A stretch of DNA of 64,000 nucleotides, from NCBI GenBank assembly GCA_016868585.1, contig VGGR01000006.1:32486-96485 (forward strand). The letters are read 5' to 3'. Of this stretch, positions 10,731-19,994 are shown piece by piece. Under the pieces are notes generated by a model. That model saw only the letters and a list, made by a program, of their open reading frames with translations. It was not told the DNA's origin and made no database searches. Source of the stretch: Bacteroidota bacterium. Its GTDB lineage: Bacteria; Bacteroidota; Bacteroidia; Chitinophagales; Chitinophagaceae. The stretch's first letter is position 1. Every line of letters starts with the position of its first letter. Both the position numbers and the translations under genes were made by a program.

Positions 10731-11636
10731 TCAACATTTTTCTGCAACCCGAAGCTTTGCACTACGGGAGCGTAAATTTTGCAGTTGTTCCTCTTTACTG
10801 GCCACTAACGGTTTTTTATACGTCAATTTCCATTGTTGTTGCACTGGAGCAGAAATAAAAGGATTGTCAGGTAAATCCTTCAATGAACCCCGTTTAAAAA
10901 ATTGTTTAACCACTCGATCTTCTCCTGAATGAAAAGTGATAATCACAGCGCGTCCGCCGGTTTTGATAATGGCTGGCAATTGCGTCAACAGCTCTTGAAG
11001 TGCTCCCATCTCGTCATTGACCGCTATACGTAAAGCCTGAAATACCTGGGCAAAGTATTTATTTGGATTTCCCTTTACTGCTTCGTGCAGGGCTTGCTTA
11101 AACCCCTCAATGGTTTGTAGTGAGTGCGATTGTCTTACGTGTACAATGGTTCGCGCCAGTGTTTTTGCATTGGTCACTTCACCAAACTTTTCAAAAAGTT
11201 TATGCAGTGCTTGCTCGCTGTAGGTCTCCACGATTTCATAGGCCGTTAGGGATAAACGACGGTCCATTCGCATATCCAACGCTGCATCATGCCGAGTTGA
11301 AAACCCACGCTCCCCTGCATCAAGTTGATGACTGCTAACCCCAAGGTCCGCTAACAACCCATCCACCGCTTTGATCTTGTGCAATCGAAGAAATCGTTGC
11401 ATATGTCGGAAGTTTTCAGGCACAAACAATACTCTTGCGTCTGTGGGAAGGTTTCTGCGGGCATCTTCATCCTGATCAAAGGCAATCAATTTGCCAGTGG
11501 GTCCTAGCTTTTCAAGAATAGCTTTTGCATGTCCTCCACCACCAAACGTGCAATCCACATACACGCCATCAGGTCGGATGTCAAGTGCTTCAATTACTTC
11601 ACGGAGCAGAACGGGTATGTGATACGCTGACTGCAC
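10731..11636 (-). CDS. rsmH: 16S rRNA (cytosine-1402-N4)-methyltransferase RsmH
   Basis: RsmH (formerly MraW) methylates C1402 of 16S rRNA with S-adenosylmethionine. The 301 residues show the N-terminal 'HIPVLLREVIEAL' signature, the SAM loop 'YVDCTFGGGGHAKAIL', the helical insertion and the C-terminal 'ITFHSGEDRVVKQFF' motif. The start is a GTG at 11636, 9 bases after the mraZ stop; no ATG is available upstream of the conserved 'YHIPVLL'. Its position directly after mraZ is the standard beginning of the dcw cluster. Confidence 0.96.
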   Translation of the reverse strand: MQSAYHIPVLLREVIEALDIRPDGVYVDCTFGGGGHAKAILEKLGPTGKLIAFDQDEDARRNLPTDARVLFVPENFRHMQRFLRLHKIKAVDGLLADLGVSSHQLDAGERGFSTRHDAALDMRMDRRLSLTAYEIVETYSEQALHKLFEKFGEVTNAKTLARTIVHVRQSHSLQTIEGFKQALHEAVKGNPNKYFAQVFQALRIAVNDEMGALQELLTQLPAIIKTGGRAVIITFHSGEDRVVKQFFKRGSLKDLPDNPFISAPVQQQWKLTYKKPLVASKEEQLQNLRSRSAKLRVAEKC

Positions 11637-11645
11637 CGCTTACTA

Positions 11646-12104
11646 TCAATTCAAGTTTCCACCTCCCATCACACCCTTTCCCAAATCACTGAAAGCATCA
11701 GAAGAAAAGGAGTCAAAGAACTTTTTGTACTTATTACTATCCCAGATTTCCATTTTGTTGCCGGCAGCTGCAATGACAATGTCTTTCTCAAGTCCAGCAT
11801 ATGCCTTTAGGTTTGGCGGAAGCAGAATTCTTCCAGCCGTGTCTGGTTCCACAAACGTGGCACCATTTAAAAAAGCTCTTCTGAATTCGCGTTGCTTTGG
11901 GTCAAACTCATTCAGCCCCTTAATTTTCTCAAAAAGAGGCTCCCACTCTTTTAAAGTGTAGAGAGCCAAACACTGTTCAAAACCACGGTTGATCACAAAG
12001 CGGTTCAATTCCTCTTCAGCCACCTGCCTCTTAAAACCGGCAGGAAGAAGAAAACGCCCCTTTGCGTCCAGTGTAGCCTCAAATTCTCCAAGGAAACCTA
12101 TCAT
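11646..12104 (-). CDS. mraZ: Transcriptional regulator MraZ
   Basis: MraZ is an AbrB-fold DNA-binding protein that controls the dcw cluster, in known cases by binding TGGGN-type repeats upstream of its own gene. The 152-residue protein has two similar MraZ domains; the first holds 'ATLDAKGRFLLPAGFK', the second 'VEPDTAGRILLPPNLKAY', each with the DxxGRxxxP signature. An upstream extension to 12143 is open, but the ATG at 12104 gives the exact family length and begins with the usual 'MIGFLGEFEATLD'. TGGGA-type sequences lie in the region upstream. The C-terminal glycine/asparagine tail is poorly conserved. Confidence 0.94.
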   Translation of the reverse strand: MIGFLGEFEATLDAKGRFLLPAGFKRQVAEEELNRFVINRGFEQCLALYTLKEWEPLFEKIKGLNEFDPKQREFRRAFLNGATFVEPDTAGRILLPPNLKAYAGLEKDIVIAAAGNKMEIWDSNKYKKFFDSFSSDAFSDLGKGVMGGGNLN

Positions 12105-12213
12105 TATCAGTGATTTGAATAGTTTTTTTTCAGTTATTGACACAAAATAACACTTTTTCCCACCTTGAACTAATTTTTTAATATTCTATATTTATCCCCA
12201 ATACGTAATAAGC

Positions 12214-12240
12214 TGAAATCCTTTGTAGTAAAGGATTTCA
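12214..12240. repeat. Perfect 10-bp inverted repeat with 7-base loop
   Basis: The arm TGAAATCCTT (12214-12223) is followed by a 7-base spacer and its exact reverse complement AAGGATTTCA (12231-12240). No T-run follows on either strand within the next bases, so it is not a typical intrinsic terminator. It lies midway between mraZ and queA, which makes a protein operator or an mRNA leader hairpin the likelier explanations. Confidence 0.8.
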
Positions 12241-12282
12241 TTAGGTGGGAATATATTATCCCAGTTTTAGATGTTAATTACC

Positions 12283-12301
12283 TGTGGATAGCTGTGGATA
12301 A
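12283..12301 (-). promoter_or_regulatory. Two DnaA-box-like 9-mers
   Basis: Read on the minus strand, 12293-12301 is TTATCCACA, the perfect DnaA-box consensus, and 12283-12291 is CTATCCACA, one mismatch away. The two begin 10 bases apart, about one helical turn. In this promoter region DnaA could link dcw or queA expression to the replication state. No AT-rich unwinding repeats or further boxes were seen, so an origin is unlikely. Confidence 0.45.
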
Positions 12302-12363
12302 GCAGTGCCTGGCCCAAAAAATGCCAATTTTTCCGACATTTGCAGCCCACAACAGTTAGTTGT

Positions 12364-13593
12364 ATGAGTGCCAATCCCCGCAATCTGCAGATTGCAGCGT
12401 TTGATTACCCGCTTCCCGCGGAAAAAATTGCGGCCTATCCCTTGGAGAATAGGGATCAGTCCCGTTTGTTACAATTCAAGAATGAACAAATTTCAGATCA
12501 TTGTTTTCAAGAGTTGCCCAATGAAATTCCATCCAATACCTGGCTTGTTTTCAATGAAACCAAAGTGGTTCCGGCCAGATTGATTTTTGAAAAAAATACA
12601 GGAGGTCGCATTGAAGTTTTTTGTTTGGAACCCATAGCGGAGTTGGGAGATATGCACCAAGCACTTTCCAACACACAGGCTGTTTTGATTCATTGTCTGG
12701 TAGGAGGTGCTTCTAAATGGAAAAAGGGAACAGTTCTCACACAAGAAAAAGAGGGTATTCAATTAAATGTGGAACTAAAAAAAAAGGAGCAAGATTCATT
12801 TGTGCTTTCTTTTTCCTGGCGGCCTGCGTACTATACGTTTGCTGAAATACTAGCCGTGTTTGGTCAAACGCCATTACCCCCCTACTTAAAAAGAGAAGCT
12901 GTTGCAACTGATGCTTCCCGCTATCAAACCGTATATGCAACAAAAGAAGGATCGGTAGCAGCACCCACTGCGGGTTTGCATTTTACACCGGCAATCATGC
13001 AAGCGTTAGACAGGCGCTCAATAGCTAGAGCACAAGTGATTTTACATGTGGGATCCGGAACGTTTAAGCCAGTGAAAGCCTTGACACTATCGGAGCACCA
13101 GATGCATTATGAGTGGATAGAAGCATCCTTGGAATTTTTAAAGACCTGGCGAATGCGTGTGCATCAACCTTTGTTGGCAGTGGGAACCACCTCGTTACGG
13201 ACATTAGAGTCGCTGTATTGGATGGGTGTAAAAATAATGAATGCGCATGCTGATTCAGTCCCCACATTATCACAATGGGAACCTTATCATTTGAACACAG
13301 CGTCCATTTCAGTTCAAGAAGCACTGGATAACCTCATTCAATGGATGGAAATAAGAAAGCTAGATCGACTGGTTACACAAACTGGTTTATTGGTTGCCCC
13401 CGGTTATACTATCAAAACAAGTAGTGGACTAATTACCAATTTTCATCAGCCCCGCTCAACTTTATTATTATTAGTTGCAGCGCTGGTTGGCGATGATTGG
13501 AAAAAAATATATAGTCATGCCCTGAAAAACGACTATCGTTTTTTGAGCTATGGAGATAGTAGTTTGCTATGGAGGTATGATCCTATTACTTAA
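12364..13593 (+). CDS. queA: S-adenosylmethionine:tRNA ribosyltransferase-isomerase QueA
   Basis: QueA transfers and rearranges the ribosyl group of SAM onto 7-aminomethyl-7-deazaguanine in tRNA to form epoxyqueuosine. The protein (409 residues from ATG 12364) shows 'FDYPLPAEKIAAYPLENRD' at the start, 'NETKVVPARL', 'PTAGLHFTP', 'HVGSGTFKPV' and 'TNFHQPRSTLLLLVAA', the full set of family motifs. The open frame begins at a TTG at 12340, but the ATG is closer to the conserved start. Its last 8 bases overlap the end of the convergent histidine kinase gene. Confidence 0.96.
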   Translation: MSANPRNLQIAAFDYPLPAEKIAAYPLENRDQSRLLQFKNEQISDHCFQELPNEIPSNTWLVFNETKVVPARLIFEKNTGGRIEVFCLEPIAELGDMHQALSNTQAVLIHCLVGGASKWKKGTVLTQEKEGIQLNVELKKKEQDSFVLSFSWRPAYYTFAEILAVFGQTPLPPYLKREAVATDASRYQTVYATKEGSVAAPTAGLHFTPAIMQALDRRSIARAQVILHVGSGTFKPVKALTLSEHQMHYEWIEASLEFLKTWRMRVHQPLLAVGTTSLRTLESLYWMGVKIMNAHADSVPTLSQWEPYHLNTASISVQEALDNLIQWMEIRKLDRLVTQTGLLVAPGYTIKTSSGLITNFHQPRSTLLLLVAALVGDDWKKIYSHALKNDYRFLSYGDSSLLWRYDPIT

Positions 13594-14935
13594 CCATATG
13601 CAACGGTAGCTCTAAAATAAAGAGACTGCCATTGCCAACTGTGCTCTCCGCATGTATTTTTCCACCCATGGCCTCTGTGACACTTTTCACATAGCTAAGC
13701 CCAAGGCCAAAGCCTTTTACATTGTGACGATTGCCGGTATGTGCTCTGTAAAATTTCTCAAAAATTCGTTTTAAAGTATCTCGGTTCATCCCTATGCCAT
13801 TGTCTTCCACGCGAAGTTGGATAAATCGTCCCCTACAACTAGTTTCAATCTGTATTTGGGGAGGCACTTGCTCCTTGGCAAATTTGATAGCATTGTCTAT
13901 CAAATTAGTCAGCAAATTGAAAAGATGGACCTCATCCGCCTCTACTTTATCGCTGGTTGCCTTCAGGAATAAATTGATATGCCCCCCGGTGTGGTCAAGT
14001 TGTAATTTAAAATTATCTACTACGTTTTGTATTAAGGCATGAACTGCAATGGGTTTTAAATTCAGCTGCACCTCACCTTTATCAAATTTTGAAGCTTTTA
14101 AAATAGTTTCCACCTGTTTATTCATTCGCAAGTTCTCTTCCTTGATAATATCACTGAAGTAGCGCATTTTATGTTGATCTTGGACAACCTTTTCATTTTG
14201 CATGGCGTCTACCGCTAAGGAAATAGTAGCTAATGGCGTTTTAAATTCGTGCGTCATATTGTTAATGAAATCGGTTTTCATTTCACCGATTTTTTTCTGC
14301 CGGATCATCGTGCGAATGGTAAAGTAAAAGACAGCTAAAATAGCCAGGGTAAATAAAATTGAGGCGGCAATATTCCAGCGTAATGAACGAAGTACAATAT
14401 CCTCGATCCCGGGAACTGCCACAAACAGTAACTCGTTGACCCCAATAGCTTCTCCCATGAGACCCGTTGTAGCAGGTTGACGCAAGCCTCGTATTGTAAA
14501 ATAGTTATGGATGGTATCCTCAAATACCTGAAAAAACCGGGGAGAGGTTTTTTCAAATAGGTTATTTCCAAGAGGGCCCAATGTAGCAATTCCAAATTCA
14601 AAAGAAACACCCTTCAGATCATATTGCCAAAAGGCCTTTTCAAAACGTTTCTGTATTTCAGCGGTAGTGTGTCGACTTGCCACAGTTGGGGATACAAAAA
14701 AATCCCATCCCAGGCCTTCAATTAACCCCCTTTTTTTATGTGAAGTACCGGGTATGTAGGAATTAGGAATGTCTACAAGCTGCTCCGCGACCAACATTGC
14801 GGCTTCTCCTACCCGGTGCTTGATCTGTTCTTCACGTAATAAAACCATGTTCTTGATCCAGGAAACCTGAATAAGAATGATACCCATTAAAGAAAGGCTG
14901 ATCAGCAGTGTGATGGGAGCAAATACCTTTTTCAC
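13586..14935 (-). CDS. Sensor histidine kinase, orphan
   Basis: A membrane sensor kinase of 449 residues. An N-terminal membrane segment (about 5-27) and a second one before the kinase core (about 200-215, 'ILFTLAILAVFYFTI') enclose a periplasmic sensor region without a domain I recognise. The core has the H-box 'NNMTHEFKTPLATISLA', the N-box 'NLLTNLIDNAIKFA', 'VEDNGIGMN' and 'GFGLGLSYV', so it should be active. It starts with GTG at 14935; no ATG lies near. No response regulator gene is adjacent, so its partner must be elsewhere. Its 3' end overlaps queA by 8 bases from the opposite strand. The signal is unknown. Confidence 0.9.
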   Translation of the reverse strand: MKKVFAPITLLISLSLMGIILIQVSWIKNMVLLREEQIKHRVGEAAMLVAEQLVDIPNSYIPGTSHKKRGLIEGLGWDFFVSPTVASRHTTAEIQKRFEKAFWQYDLKGVSFEFGIATLGPLGNNLFEKTSPRFFQVFEDTIHNYFTIRGLRQPATTGLMGEAIGVNELLFVAVPGIEDIVLRSLRWNIAASILFTLAILAVFYFTIRTMIRQKKIGEMKTDFINNMTHEFKTPLATISLAVDAMQNEKVVQDQHKMRYFSDIIKEENLRMNKQVETILKASKFDKGEVQLNLKPIAVHALIQNVVDNFKLQLDHTGGHINLFLKATSDKVEADEVHLFNLLTNLIDNAIKFAKEQVPPQIQIETSCRGRFIQLRVEDNGIGMNRDTLKRIFEKFYRAHTGNRHNVKGFGLGLSYVKSVTEAMGGKIHAESTVGNGSLFILELPLHMVK

Positions 14936-15007
14936 AAGGGATAAAAATACAACCTCCTTGAGCAGTGATCGAAAATATTATCGGGCATTCACATTTTTTT
15001 AACGTAC

Positions 15008-15036
15008 AAAAAAACCCCTGTTTTTCAACAAGGGTT
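15008..15036 (-). terminator. Intrinsic terminator after atpDC
   Basis: On the minus strand AACCCTTG (15036-15029) can pair with CAGGGGTT (15020-15013), an 8-bp stem with one G-U pair and an 8-base loop, followed by a run of T (complement of A at 15008-15012). It begins 23 bases beyond the atpC stop and would end the atpD-atpC transcript. Confidence 0.75.
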
Positions 15037-15058
15037 CGCAAATTCAATACGGTTATTA

Positions 15059-15313
15059 TTATAATTCCGATCCGCCTTCTACTAATACCGTAACTCGGTT
15101 GTTCAACACTTCCACAAATCCGCCATGGATGGAAAATCGAGCCAGATCGTTTTGCTTGTCGCGCAGCACTTTGATGGTTCCTGCTTGAAGGGCACTAATT
15201 AGAGGTGCATGTTTTTCCAACACTTCAAATGATCCAGTGAGACCCGGCATTTGCACGCCATAGGCATCGCCACTAAATAATTTTTTTTCAGGTGTCAGAA
15301 TTTCAACTGTCAT
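15059..15313 (-). CDS. atpC: ATP synthase F1 subunit epsilon AtpC
   Basis: The epsilon subunit belongs to the central stalk of F1 and links gamma rotation to the c-ring. The 84 residues cover the N-terminal beta-sandwich domain: 'VEILTPEKKLFSGDAYGVQM', then 'TGSFEVLEKHAPLISALQAG' and 'FSIHGGFVEVLNNRVTVLVE'. The C-terminal helical hairpin found in E. coli (about 135 residues) is missing, as is usual for Bacteroidota, so the inhibitory function of that hairpin is probably absent. It lies 11 bases after atpD and is followed by a terminator, so the pair forms its own operon; the other ATP synthase genes are not in this window. Confidence 0.93.
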   Translation of the reverse strand: MTVEILTPEKKLFSGDAYGVQMPGLTGSFEVLEKHAPLISALQAGTIKVLRDKQNDLARFSIHGGFVEVLNNRVTVLVEGGSEL

Positions 15314-15324
15314 ATCCGTTCAGT

Positions 15325-16827
<1,503 letters not shown>

Positions 16828-16872
16828 TTAAGATTTTTTTCAGAGTCCGATTGACCCCGCGATTTCAGGCCG

Positions 16873-16880
16873 CAAAGGTA
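16873..16880 (-). promoter_or_regulatory. Bacteroidota -7 element for atpDC
   Basis: The minus strand reads TACCTTTG, an exact match to TAnnTTTG. The predicted transcript start would leave a leader of about 40-45 bases before the atpD ATG. No TTTG is seen at the expected distance upstream. Confidence 0.6.
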
Positions 16881-16960
16881 GGGGCGCGCAGGGAAAAAAT
16901 GAAAAGAAAAATTGACAAGAACCGACCCATTGAAATCACGATTGGCCGGACCCTCTTTCC

Positions 16961-16968
16961 TACATTTG
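16961..16968 (+). promoter_or_regulatory. -7 element just before the GNAT-like gene
   Basis: TACATTTG ends only 4 bases before the ATG at 16973. Since transcription usually starts 4-7 bases after this element, the mRNA would be leaderless or nearly so. Confidence 0.55.
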
Positions 16969-16972
16969 CCTC

Positions 16973-18136
16973 ATGCGAATGCGGGAGATAATAAATCGAA
17001 GAGACCAGGCGGATTTTTTAAAAGTTAATGCAACCTTGTTCAAGGGCGATCCAAACTACATTCGTCCACTTGACAAAGATGTAAATGAAGTGTTTGATCC
17101 GGCTCTAAACAAGGCTTTTCGATTTGGGGAAGCCATTCGCTGGGTGCTGGAAGATCAACAAGGGAATTTAATTGGACGAATTGCAGCATTTATCAATAAA
17201 AAATACCGGACAAAAGGCGACCGGTTTCCCGTAGGTGGAATAGGATTTTTTGATTGTATAGAGAGCCAGGCAGCGGCCAACCTGCTATTTGATACAGCAC
17301 GTAAATGGCTGGTTGCAAAAGGAATGGGCGCCATGGATGGCCCCATCAATTTCGGAGAAAGGGACCGATGGTGGGGATTAATCGTGGAAGGGTTCCAGCC
17401 TCCTCTTTATTGCATGAGTTATAGTAAACCTTACTATCGCTGCCTTTTTGAAGGATATGGTTTTCAACCTTTCTTTTACCAATATTGTTATGGGCTAGAT
17501 CCCACCAGAGAAATCAGTCAAAAACTGATTGAGCGCCATGCGTCAGTAAAATTAGATCCGGGTTTCAAAGCAGTACATGTCACAAAAAAAGCATTAGACA
17601 AGTTTGCCGTTGACTTTTCAGTGGTATACAATAGTGCCTGGGCAGGGCATGGTGGACTAAAGGAGATCAGCAAGGATTTTGCCATAGCCATGTTTAGAAA
17701 AATGAAACCTGTGATGGACGAAAAAATTGTATGGTTTGCCTATTATCATGATCAGCCCATAGGATTTTTTATAAATATTCCGGACCTGAATCAGTGGTTC
17801 AAATACCTAAATGGTCAGTTTGGGTTGTTGAGTAAACTTAAATTTTTATGGATCAGGTGGACAAAGCCCAACAGACGATTTACGGGAATTATTTTTGGCG
17901 TTGTACCCGAGTTTCAGAAGAAGGGAATTGATGCGTTCATGATCAATGAGGCCAAGTTTGTTGTGCAGGCCTTACATAAATATAATTATTACGAACTACA
18001 GTGGATTGGCGATTTTCATCCAAAAATGATCAATGTTGCAACAGGGCTTGGAGACACCTACATGACCAGGCAGCTGATTACTTGGCGTTATCAATTTGAC
18101 CCTACGTTGCCTTTTGAAAGACATCCAATTTTATAA
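16973..18136 (+). CDS. GNAT-fold protein of unknown substrate
   Basis: A 387-residue soluble protein that resembles the large GNAT-like proteins common in Bacteroidota. The N-terminal half has 'DPNYIRPLDKDVNEVFDP' and 'GRIAAFINKKY'; a glycine-rich 'GPINFGERDRWWGLIVEGFQ' stretch follows. The C-terminal half looks like an acyltransferase fold with 'IIFGVVPEFQKKGIDAFMI' (the family's acetyl-CoA loop is of the type V.P..QkkGi) and 'ELQWIGDFHPKMINVATGLG'. The reaction and substrate are not known to me. It stands alone with its own promoter, divergent from atpD. The first ATG (16973) is used; a second lies two codons later. Confidence 0.7.
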   Translation: MRMREIINRRDQADFLKVNATLFKGDPNYIRPLDKDVNEVFDPALNKAFRFGEAIRWVLEDQQGNLIGRIAAFINKKYRTKGDRFPVGGIGFFDCIESQAAANLLFDTARKWLVAKGMGAMDGPINFGERDRWWGLIVEGFQPPLYCMSYSKPYYRCLFEGYGFQPFFYQYCYGLDPTREISQKLIERHASVKLDPGFKAVHVTKKALDKFAVDFSVVYNSAWAGHGGLKEISKDFAIAMFRKMKPVMDEKIVWFAYYHDQPIGFFINIPDLNQWFKYLNGQFGLLSKLKFLWIRWTKPNRRFTGIIFGVVPEFQKKGIDAFMINEAKFVVQALHKYNYYELQWIGDFHPKMINVATGLGDTYMTRQLITWRYQFDPTLPFERHPIL

Positions 18137-18161
18137 CCGCTTATTTGACTGTTGAGTTTCT

Positions 18162-18169
18162 TATCTTGC
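18162..18169 (+). promoter_or_regulatory. Imperfect -7 element before dnaX
   Basis: TATCTTGC resembles TAnnTTTG with one T missing and ends 4 bases before the dnaX ATG. If used, the transcript would again be almost leaderless. Weak sequence match. Confidence 0.35.
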
Positions 18170-18173
18170 GAAC

Positions 18174-19952
18174 ATGGATCGTTTTATAGTTTCTGCCCGT
18201 AAGTACAGGCCACAGCTGTTTGATTCGGTTGTGGGACAGGAGCATGTTACAACCACATTAAAAAATGCAATTCGAAATCAGCAGCTGGCACATGCATTTT
18301 TATTTTGCGGACCCCGAGGAGTAGGTAAGACCACCTGTGCCCGTATTATGGCCAAAACGATCAACTGCCAAAATCCCACCAAAGAGGGTGAAGCATGTAA
18401 TCAATGTAGTAGCTGTGTGTCTTTTAGAGAGAGTGGTTCTATCAATTATTTTGAGCTGGATGCAGCTTCCAATAACTCTGTGGATGATATTCGCACGCTT
18501 ACCGAACAGGTTCGATTTACCCCGCAAGGAGGTCGATATAAGGTATATGTGATTGACGAGGTACACATGCTCTCTACGCTTGCCTTTAATGCATTCTTAA
18601 AAACATTAGAAGAGCCCCCACCCTATGCTATTTTTATTCTGGCTACTACAGAAAAACATAAGATACTTCCTACCATTCTCAGTCGTTGTCAGATTTTTGA
18701 TTTTAAAAGAATAACCACTGCAGATACCGTAGCACATCTTGAAGGTATTTGCAAAAAAGAAAAAATCAAGGCAGAAAGACCCGCTTTACAGATCATTGCA
18801 CAAAAAAGTGAAGGGTGCATGCGGGATGCCCTTAGTTTGCTGGATAAAATTGTCAGTTTCACCAATGGATCGGTAGATTACACACAAACAGTAGAACACT
18901 TAAATATTTTGGATGAAGATTATTATTTCCGCTTCATTCATTGCCTGCAAACCCAGGATCTTGCGCAGGCACTTTTATTGTACGATCAAATCAATCAAAA
19001 AGGATTCGAAGGCGATTTATTTATCAATGGCATGGCTGAGTTTGCACGAAACTTACTGGTTTGTCAGGATGCAAAGACCATAGCTTTATTGGATGTGGTA
19101 GAATCCTTCAAAGACAAATACAAGGAAACGGCAAAAGCCTGTTCCCCCCCTGTGTTGGTGAGTTTGTTGAATATATTGAATGAAGCAGCACTAAACTATA
19201 AGGCCGCGCGCAATAAAAGATTGTTTGTAGAATTGACGCTGATAAAAATTTGTTACCTGGAGCAGGCCCTGCGCATAACATCAGGAGAGCCAACTCTCTC
19301 AAAAAAAAAAATAGTTGAATCCCCTATCGGATTTAGGGTCAGTCCCATTCTTCCTTATTCCCCAGTGTCGTCTACAAAATCTGTAGCCCCCGCTCCGGTT
19401 AACCCAATAATCACTACTTCTGCAAGTGCCAAATTGGTGATAGAAACACCTGTTGAGCCAATTCACTCCGTTCCCAATGAAAAAAAAGGCCAACCCGGCT
19501 CTCCAAGACTCAGCGCCCTATCCAAAATCCGAGAACAATTCAAGCAAACCGGTGGGCCTGGATCAGTAGAAGAAAAACAGCTTGAGGAATCTTCTTTACA
19601 AAAGGCTTGGCAGCTATACACGCAACAGCTTAAAGACGCAAAAAATCCGGCTGCTCAACCTTTTGACTCGGCAAACTTGCTCATTATTGATGCTACCAGT
19701 TTTGAAGTAATAACGGCCAATAATATCGAACAGCGGTTTATTGAACAAGAAAGAAATAAACTGTACGCTTTCCTAAAAGAGAGATTGGCAAATAAAAACC
19801 TCCAGTTCAGTGTTATTACCGATGAACAAAAAGGGGCCCCCCTTCCCTCTGAGGGAACCCTGAGCTCCAAAGAGCGTTATCAGGAATTGATTAAGCGTTA
19901 CCCGCTGATCCAGGAATTGAAAGAACGATTGAAGCTTGACCTGGATTACTAA
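18174..19952 (+). CDS. dnaX: DNA polymerase III subunit tau (gamma by slippage?) DnaX
   Basis: DnaX is the motor subunit of the clamp loader and, through its C-terminal part, the organiser of the replisome. The 592 residues show the AAA+ core with Walker A GPRGVGKTT, the zinc cysteines (CQNPTKEGEACNQCSSC), Walker B with DEVH, and 'ILSRCQIFDF' (sensor/arginine finger). The collar domain follows to about residue 370, then a proline- and alanine-rich linker and the tau-specific C-terminus. At 19301-19311 there is a run of 11 A, codons 376-380, exactly where the linker begins. Loss of one A gives TAG directly and gain of one gives TGA after two codons, so slippage would yield a 379- or 381-residue gamma-like form. 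The normal frame is intact. Confidence 0.95.
   Translation: MDRFIVSARKYRPQLFDSVVGQEHVTTTLKNAIRNQQLAHAFLFCGPRGVGKTTCARIMAKTINCQNPTKEGEACNQCSSCVSFRESGSINYFELDAASNNSVDDIRTLTEQVRFTPQGGRYKVYVIDEVHMLSTLAFNAFLKTLEEPPPYAIFILATTEKHKILPTILSRCQIFDFKRITTADTVAHLEGICKKEKIKAERPALQIIAQKSEGCMRDALSLLDKIVSFTNGSVDYTQTVEHLNILDEDYYFRFIHCLQTQDLAQALLLYDQINQKGFEGDLFINGMAEFARNLLVCQDAKTIALLDVVESFKDKYKETAKACSPPVLVSLLNILNEAALNYKAARNKRLFVELTLIKICYLEQALRITSGEPTLSKKKIVESPIGFRVSPILPYSPVSSTKSVAPAPVNPIITTSASAKLVIETPVEPIHSVPNEKKGQPGSPRLSALSKIREQFKQTGGPGSVEEKQLEESSLQKAWQLYTQQLKDAKNPAAQPFDSANLLIIDATSFEVITANNIEQRFIEQERNKLYAFLKERLANKNLQFSVITDEQKGAPLPSEGTLSSKERYQELIKRYPLIQELKERLKLDLDY
19301..19311 (+). other. A11 homopolymer, possible transcriptional slippage site in dnaX
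   Basis: Eleven consecutive A bases cover the last base of codon 376, codons 377-379 (all AAA) and the first base of codon 380. A slip by one base in either direction meets a stop within 0-2 codons (TAG at once or TGA after Asn-Ser). Thermus thermophilus makes its gamma subunit by RNA polymerase slippage on an A9 run at the same place in dnaX. Confidence 0.6.
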
Positions 19953-19994
19953 TCCCTTATTTTATCTTAATTTCGGCATAAAATTTAGTTGGGA

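Larger units (their letters stand above)
12105..12363. promoter_or_regulatory. Divergent control region between mraZ and queA
   Basis: This 259-base AT-rich gap must hold the promoters of the dcw operon (leftward) and of queA (rightward). On the minus strand a degenerate -7 (complement of CAAAATAA, 12143-12150) could serve mraZ. On the plus strand GACATTTG at 12335-12342, one base from TAnnTTTG, could serve queA with a leader of about 20 bases. Leftward GTGGGA/TGGGA-like motifs occur at 12155-12164, 12192-12201 and 12256-12264, one rightward at 12244-12250. Between them are a perfect hairpin and two DnaA-box-like sites, listed separately. Promoter placements are inference. Confidence 0.55.

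Noticed and set aside
12283..12301. Possible chromosomal origin at the tandem DnaA-box-like sites
   Set aside because: Only two boxes, no unwinding element, no dnaA or dnaN nearby, and no visible strand-composition switch that I could establish by eye.
14335..14610. 91-codon minus-strand frame inside the histidine kinase gene
   Set aside because: Alternative frame of the same strand within the sensor region; no start or homology support.
19301..19311. dnaX as a frameshifted pseudogene because of the A11 run
   Set aside because: The given sequence keeps one frame through the run to a normal tau C-terminus; a sequencing indel is possible at such runs but not needed.
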